Shown piece by piece: positions 58,190-64,000 of a DNA stretch of 64,000 nt. Origin of the DNA: Calliopum simillimum (lineage: Eukaryota > Arthropoda > Insecta > Diptera > Lauxaniidae); NCBI GenBank assembly GCA_951812925.1, contig OX638372.1, positions 8,866,001 through 8,930,000 on the forward strand, written 5' to 3'. A program made the position numbers and the translations under genes. Each line of letters begins with the position of its first letter. Positions within the stretch are counted from its first letter, which is position 1. Below the pieces are notes generated by a model. It worked only from the letters and a program-made list of their open reading frames with translations, had not been told where the DNA came from and did not search any database.

Positions 58190-60102
58190 GCCCAGCCTCT
58201 TGTCTAAATTTGCATAGCTTTTGCCCAGATCTGGCACTTACTGCGACTGAGTGAAATTTGGCTGGATTACCTCAGACAACGTTTTCAGTACAGCATCTTG
58301 TAGGCTTTGCTTATACGTGGGCTGCTGTATATATTTCTGACCTAATAATGAAAATTCGAATATTTATCATCAAAAATGGTTTTATTGTTCTTTAAAGTAT
58401 TCTCCAGCATGATTTATATACTTTTGCATGCGCTCAAACCAATTGTCGAAGCACTTTTTCCACTCCGATTGAGAAACAACAGCATCTTCTGGCGACGAAA
58501 ATCGTTGACCACGCATTTTTTTCTTAATGTGCGGGAATAAAAAGAAGTCATTGGGTGCAATGTCAGGGCTCTACGGCGGATGACCCATCAATTTGACGTT
58601 TTGGCCGGTCAAAAAGGCGCAGGTCTGAGCCGATGTGTGAGAGCTCGCATTGTCATGGTGAACAATGATTCGTCTTTTCTTGTTCGTTTTTCGAATTTCT
58701 TCGAAGACTTTAGGCAAATAAATCGTAGTGTTTCACTTAGAATTGACTGTCCTACGTTGTTTAAGTGGAACAGTTGCCACATGACCAGTTTTGCCGAAGA
58801 AGCAGGCGACCATTTGCTTCGAAGTGCTTCTTCCTCGAACAACTTTCGTTGGATTTGGCTCGTCTTCGAAGACCCACACGGTCGATTGCTGCTTTTTTTC
58901 GGGCTCATATGCATAGATCCATGATTCGTCACCTGTGACAATCTTATAAACGTCTTTTGAAGCACCGCGATCGTATTTTTTCAACATTTCTTTGCACCAA
59001 TCGACACGAGCCTTTTTTTGAGCGATTGTCAAATTGTGCGGGATTCAACGAGAACAAACCTTTTTACGGTCAGGTCTTCATGCAACATCGAATTTATGCT
59101 AGTGGGAGAAATGTCCAAGGATGCTTCTATCTCACGGTATGTCACATGACGATCTTGCATTATCAGTTCACGCACGGCATCAATGTTCTCTGGCACAACG
59201 GCCGTTTTTGGACGACCTTCACGGAATTCGTCTTTGAGCGAGCGTCGGCCACGATTGAATTCATTAAACCAATTTTTCACAGTGTTATAAGATGGTGCTT
59301 CATTGCCATATAAAGATTTAAGTTCATCGATGCACTCTTGTCGTGATAATCCACGTCGAAAGTTGTGAAAAATTATCGCACGAAAATGTTCACGAGTTAA
59401 TTCCATTTTTTTGCCAAATTGATTTTTTCAAGTCACTGTAAAGATTACAAATGATGGTCGTACGTCAAAACGTTCTGAGTACGTTTATGCTAAAAAATGT
59501 CAAACTTTCCAATGAAAATGTCAGATTGCACCTGGCAACACTTAGTGTTGCCTAGGCCAGAATTATATATAGCAGCCTACGTATCGGAGGTGGAACGCTC
59601 TCTTGCCAGATTTCTTCTAGTTTTTGCTCAGAGCTTGCACTTATAGTATTTAATGTCTGAGTAAAATTTGGTTGGATTATCTCAAAGTACGCTTTCTGTA
59701 TAGCATTTTGAAGCTTTTGCTTAAATGGGAGATGCCACGCCCAGTTGTCTGATCTCATCTAGTTTTTCCTCAGAGCTTGTGCTTACCGTCCTTAGAATTT
59801 GTGTGTATTATGGTTGTATTGCGGTGAAAAATACATTTGCATTTCGATTATGTTTTTTTGTTTTGTCTTCGTTGACCTATTTCACCCATTGTGAAAAAAT
59901 CGAGCTAACTTTAACAACGAAGGCAGTGTACCAAATCCTGGCTTATTTTTCTCGTGAAAATTATTTCCACAGATAGACAGAGAGACGGACATAGCTTTTA
60001 TGACTCAAGAGGTGACGCTGATCAACAATATTTATACTTTTCTATACCTACCATGCCTCCTTCTCTGCTTAACAAACGAATATACCCTGGGTGTAGGGTA
60101 TA
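58190..60102 (-). mobile_element. HINE-like repeat split by a mariner element
   Basis: The minus-strand copy starts at 60102 (TATACCCTACACCCAGGGTATA) and runs leftwards through 'cgcctaccacccat'-type and 'gggcgtggcatctccc' units. It continues at 58195-58313 on the far side of the mariner. Joining 58313 to 59584 restores the family's 'cttttgcttatatgggaggt' stretch (here 'gctttgcttatatcggaggt'). The 3' end is missing. Confidence 0.78.
58316..59581 (-). mobile_element. Mariner element, mellifera-like, nearly intact, inside HINE-like repeat
   Basis: 1266 bp with TIRs CGTGGGCTGCTGTATATA and CGTAGGCTGCTATATATA and TA at both sides (58314-58315 and 59582-59583). Minus-strand transposase starts MELTREHFRAIIFHNFRRGL at 59406. 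It contains the N-terminal helix-turn-helix region, WVPHNL-equivalent and linker. Catalytic residues are kept in TGDESWIYAYEPE, HHDNASSHT and SPDIAPNDFF, 34 residues between the last two (DD34D). Lesions are few: one frameshift near 59040 (after VKRF), a TGA for Trp near 58733, a TAG for Tyr near 58575 and a short deletion after SSPEDAV. It is the least damaged mobile element in the window but cannot encode an intact enzyme as read. Confidence 0.93.
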
Positions 60103-60111
60103 AAAACTGTT

Positions 60112-60395
60112 TATAGTAAGTATAGCACTTTACTGCTTTTGCTTATATGGCAGTTGCCATGCCTTCTTGTTCGAATTCCCCTAATTTTTGCTCAGAGCTT
60201 GTATAGCATTTTGAAACTTTTGCTTATATGAGAGGAGCAACGTCCTCTTGTCAGAGCTCGCCTAGTTTTTGCTCAGAGCTTCGCGCGTTTAGCTTCCCTA
60301 GTATTTATGTTGTATTGCCGTGGAAAATACTCCTACGAACATATTTTTTTTGTGGGTGGTAGGCGTGTCCGTTGACCTGCGACGCTGAACCGTTT
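60112..60395 (-). mobile_element. HINE-like internal fragment
   Basis: 'gcttatatggcagttgccatgcc', 'tttttgctcagagctt', 'ggtaggcgtgtccgttgacc' on the plus strand are inverted pieces of the internal units of the full copies. Directly adjoins the 5' end of the preceding copy. Confidence 0.65.
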
Positions 60396-60461
60396 TTGGT
60401 GCCCTTTTAGTTAGTTAAAAAAAACTAAAATGAATGAAACAATTGATGTTGTAAGCTATTT

Positions 60462-61083
60462 GCCAAGGGGGAAAGAAGTGCTTCTAAAACCCTTCTGAAG
60501 TGCATCTTTTTCACCAATAAACGCTTCCGCTCCGTACGAACTATCCTTTCTTTTTAACATTGCATATCATAGGATGTAAGCACGCTTAAGCTTACCGCAG
60601 CCTATATCAAAACTGGCCGCACCAGGATTTGAATCCACGATCGTCGTGTAATGGATAGAAAAATATTAATTTTACTTACATTTACCAACACGTTAGACCT
60701 CTACACCATCGCGCGATACGATCAAAAGGTTTTAAATTTGTATATTAAGCAAATGTTGTCCAAACAGAATTTGACATTCGAATGATTCCTACAGCCTTAC
60801 ATAGAATCATTGTGTAATCAGTTTAAATTCAATTAAACAAAAGTAAATAGATAAGAGAAAGGAACATTGAAAAGTGAAATGAAAAAACATTTTAATAAAA
60901 AAAATATAGCAAAAATAATAAAAAAAAAAAAAAAAAAAAAAAATCACCCGGGCTGGATTCGAACCCATGTTGTTCTTACTGCAGCCTTGTAAAAAATCAT
61001 TGTATAAGTGGTTCTAAATTTAAATGGGGACAAGCACTTTTGAAGTGCTAGGATCAGAAGCGCTGGAACTTTTTCCTCCTAGG
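60462..61083. repeat. Composite repeat with tRNA-like segment (copy 2)
   Basis: Begins 'gccaagggggaaag' and ends with the inverse 'cctaggaggaaaaa'. It has the same order as 38476-39362: 'cttctgaagtgcat', 'cgcttccgctccgta', 'gcttaccgcagcc', tRNA-like stretch, A-rich unit, 'cccgggctggattcgaacc' and 'cttttgaagtgcta'. It lacks the duplicated A-rich unit of copy 1. Confidence 0.7.
60612..60714 (-). repeat. tRNA-like sequence inside composite repeat
   Basis: Minus strand: 'atggtgtagaggtctaacg' (A box) and 'gtggattcaaatcctgg' (B box). Almost the same A-box words as the plus-strand copy at 2478. Confidence 0.5.
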
Positions 61084-61850
61084 TTGTTTCTTAGATTTTT
61101 ATAGTACCATTGATCTTACAAGACAAAAAATTTACTCGAGCGCGGAAAAGTATGCTACACAATTTTTTTGAATGAATATGGAAGCAAACCTATGATTTCT
61201 TATCAAAAGTACAAGGTGTATATCATTGAATTTGTTGTTTACATATTTCTAAACTACAAATTTTATTGGTAATTAAAAAATAAAACTTATTTAAGAGAAT
61301 GCTACAAGCTTGCACCTTACACGCATATGTATGTTATGTATGTATGCACGCCACAAAGCTTTTTCTGTTCAGCTGATTACCCTTAATTCTTATCCTACGT
61401 CTGTGGCATTAATGCGCCATGTTGAGCCATAATTAAATCCTGGTTCATATTCCAACACATAACTTGGGGTGTGTTTGAGCATGTTTTTTGTTTTTTTTTT
61501 TTTTTTTTTTTTTTTTTGCTCAAAGAGTGTTTAGAAAAAGAAATAAATACACCAACATAGAAGATACAAAATAATATTTATACAAACGCCATAAGACCAT
61601 AAATATTACAAAGCTACACAAAGAAAAGATTTTTCCTTTTGGTGCAATATTGGACAGTGGTTCCAATTTAGCTAATTGCTAGCAATTAACTAAATTAGCA
61701 CAGCATTTGTTGTCATTTTCTCTGTTTTATTTTTTCCTCATATCGGAAAGGGGTTACATAGTACTTATTTCTTTTTATATTAATTTGTAGATAAATTGCT
61801 AATCGTTTAAGCTTTTTTTAAATGTTTTTTATTTGTCTCTCTATTATGGG
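61084..61850. other. No gene seen; 28-T tract
   Basis: A T run lies at 61490-61517. Otherwise AT-rich single-copy-like sequence. Confidence 0.45.
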
Positions 61851-61855
61851 GCGTT

Positions 61856-62151
61856 GATCTACGAATATGGGCATTTCTCAGAAACTTTTAACCTATAGTA
61901 GTCGTCAAGTTTTGATGTCAAACACCTTAGATGCATTTAATTCAAATAATAATGATTTTTTGTGAATATTGGCCCGCGGACATATTTTTCAAACATTAAC
62001 AAGTACATATGTGCATTCACAAAAAATTCACAAAAAATCATTACTATTTGAATTAAATGCATCTAAGGTGTTTGACATCTTACGTGTTTGACATCAAAAC
62101 TTGACGACTACTATAGGTTAAAAGTTTCTGAGAAATGCCCATATGTCGATC
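61856..62151. mobile_element. Near-palindromic MITE with ~110-bp arms
   Basis: 'atgggcatttctcagaaact', 'ctatagtagtcgtcaagttt' and 'caaacaccttagatgcattt' at 61866-61950 are exactly inverted at 62037-62143. The right arm has a 16-bp direct duplication (gtgtttgacatcttac). The short centre contains 'ggcccgcggac'. Confidence 0.85.
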
Positions 62152-62484
62152 CCCTCTCACTCTCCTTGCGTCAATCTTTGTCCACTTTTGTCTGATTGCA
62201 TGACTTCTTTTTCCTAGCTATAAACGTCTTCTATGATAAACATATACCAAGGAAAAAACATATATGGTAGAATACGTAACGAATCTTTTTGCCGCTAGCC
62301 GGGGTGTAGCCGTCGGTGCCCAGGGTTTGTATACAAAAATTTATTTCCCCGCCAAGAAAAAGTTTTATTCCACTGCTTATATTTTCTCTGAAAAGCGCTC
62401 TTAAGATATATTAAAATACAGCGTAGTAATATGGGTGACTAATGGGGTAAGTATGGATGATTTGAATATCGATTAGACGTTAAT

Positions 62485-62670
62485 AATAACTGATTCAGAA
62501 GTCACGCCACCACTGCCTCCCTGGAAACTTGTTGCGTCGCCGGTCTGCGTTTCCGTCAAGATTCGAGAGAGTCGCGCCACCGCTACCTCCCCGTTGTTCT
62601 CTACTAACCTATCCTTGTCTATCTAGTTTGTTCGCGAGAGCCCGCGCCACCGCTACACTCTCGGTTCAGG
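62485..62670. repeat. Three ~70-bp units with CGCCACCGCTACCTCCC
   Basis: 'cgccaccactgcctccc' (62504), 'cgccaccgctacctccc' (62574) and 'cgccaccgctacactc' (62645). Richer in GC than the surroundings; 'gattcgagagagtc' and 'ttcgcgagagccc' precede units two and three. Confidence 0.65.
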
Positions 62671-62699
62671 TCAGGAAATTTTCCAGAAAACAAATCCTA

Positions 62700-64000
62700 C
62701 GGTCTAAGTCACTGTCCACTGATAGGTATGTACTCGATTTTGCCCAAAAGTCACAGTTTCGTCCACGGATGATTTAAATGTTTCAAGTACACGTCTTACC
62801 TCGTAGCCGGTTGGGTTACTAGAGGACGATACCATCACCGGAACTTACATTCCACCATTCTGTTTTCAGCTGTTCCTTTTATTGATAAGATTTGACAGTT
62901 GGCACTCACTGTTTTGGGACCAGGGTTGCTGCTGCATGCGATTATCGTGCAATTCTCGCCCAACTGTTTATCAAGCAGTTGCACAATAGTTTGTCAAGCC
63001 CGTTGGATGCGATAGTCCTAAAACTATCTACTTACTAAAAAATTCTTAGTTTTAAATTAATTCTAGACTTATTAAGCTAGAAATTCATCAATTATTTTAA
63101 CCTTACTTAGTTCTTAATATTATTAATACTTTAAATACATGTTGTTTAAAAATGTGGACGCAAATGAGGGTTCCGATTTGTGTCCTTACAAATATTTTAA
63201 TAAACATGCTTAGATCAAATATCCTAACAATTTTCAAATACACCAGCAATTGCAAAGACTGAAAGAAATATCGGAAGACTATACAAGACGTTGATTACAG
63301 TTAGAGTAACCAATTTAGTATTGAAAAACTGGACCAAGGGTTAACTAAGTTTAAGGAATAAATGGCTGAAATCTTGAGTAGTAGAAAAGTTTCAGGGAGA
63401 ACAAAATATTATATACAATGAAAAAACGTCCCCAGTTCCAGCAACATCCACTGAAGACAAAGCTAAACTGGAGAATAACAGTGCTGGAAAAAAACAATAC
63501 ATACAGATATATAAAAGCAAATGGGACTTTTCTAATATTGCAAATGCATTCAGTGCTAAGTATTCCATCCGGAACAGTAGAGATACTACTGCGACAAAGA
63601 AACAATAGACACCACGATATTTTTCAACAAAAAGTTTTAATTTTTTATATGACATGCAATGACAATTTTATTTCTTTGACATTTTGAATAAAACTATAAC
63701 AGTTTTAGGATCTGGTTTCAACAATCGAAACAAACTGGCACCTATACCTTTTGTTCGCATCATAGTGCAGTTATGAGATTTAGTTCTAATTTTAATCTTA
63801 GGACGGTAAGCTACCGCTCGAAGCTTTTCCTATCTTTCCATCTTTATTATTCAAAAGACTTTTTTCTCATATTGAAACAACTTAACTTGAATGATTAATA
63901 TTTGGAATTATTTTTATTGGCATTATGTATTTGTTTAGTTGTTAATAATCATATGGTGCATATCCCGCCCAAATTAAATGTCGAAATTACCTCTTTGGTG
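62700..64000. other. Unassigned; possible decayed coding sequence 63080-63610
   Basis: Plus-strand pieces such as LQRLKEISEDYTR (about 63250) and NEKTSPVPATSTEDKAKLEN (about 63415) look more protein-like than their surroundings. Together with the GC-richer leader at 62485-62700 they could be a decayed retrotransposon gag. There are many stops and no family motif; this is a guess. Short frames at 63351-63687 are not called. Confidence 0.25.

Noticed and set aside
58580..58924. Plus-strand 114-codon frame over the mariner
   Set aside because: Shadow of the minus-strand transposase, as are 58609-58965 in another minus frame and 58957-59313.

Overview
The window reads as non-coding euchromatin from a fly (Diptera, Brachycera). 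It is AT-rich and packed with nested transposon remnants, and has almost no host coding sequence. The fly call rests on several things. There are dispersed repeats that begin TATACCCTACACCC and carry 'gtcgatatagccatgtccgtctgtctg' words, like the DINE-1/HINE Helitron-derived repeats of flies. There are several mariner lineages, poly-CAG/CAA tracts and CAACAA-type microsatellites, and a nucleoside-diphosphate kinase pseudogene that matches the fly awd type. A tephritid-like genome is plausible but is inference. I see no bacterial operon, CRISPR array or ribosomal RNA.

Layout. 1-2.6 kb: a ~127-bp tandem repeat, then a decayed LINE split by a TIR element, then a tRNA-like sequence. 5.2-7.6 kb: a deleted mariner, a TIR element that contains an NDPK pseudogene, and a MITE. 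9.9-11.0 kb and 24.4-25.6 kb: two ~950-bp arrays of one hexamer (GACCAA) in opposite orientation, open in all six frames. 13.5-15.3 kb: a foldback element with a HINE-like copy in one arm. 17-21.4 kb: degenerate tandem repeats and HINE-like pieces. 26.4-37.7 kb: a full HINE-like copy and four mariner-type elements, one with a Transib-like insertion inside it. 38.5-41.5 kb: a composite tRNA-like repeat and a hAT element with an 8-bp target duplication. 43-54.2 kb: foldback elements, a pogo-like remnant, a very large inverted repeat broken by a second Transib-like element, and a dimer of elements with many internal copies of their terminal motif. 55-61 kb: HINE-like copies, one split by a mariner, plus the only plausible intact host gene. 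61-64 kb: a palindrome and unassigned sequence.

The best protein-coding candidate is on the minus strand at 56940-57431: a 163-residue secreted protein with a signal peptide, a Thr-rich stretch, 27 prolines and a very basic tail, with a TATA box and an AATAAA signal. All other long open frames are simple-repeat artefacts, shadows or broken transposases.

The most interesting material is the insertion record. Two insertions have CAC-starting termini and exact 5-bp target duplications (Transib-type, the superfamily related to RAG1). One of them has ends resembling a 12- and a 23-spacer recombination signal. Three element families carry multiple copies of a GGGG-starting terminal motif. The 3' hairpin of the HINE-like family changes sequence between copies while keeping its pairing.
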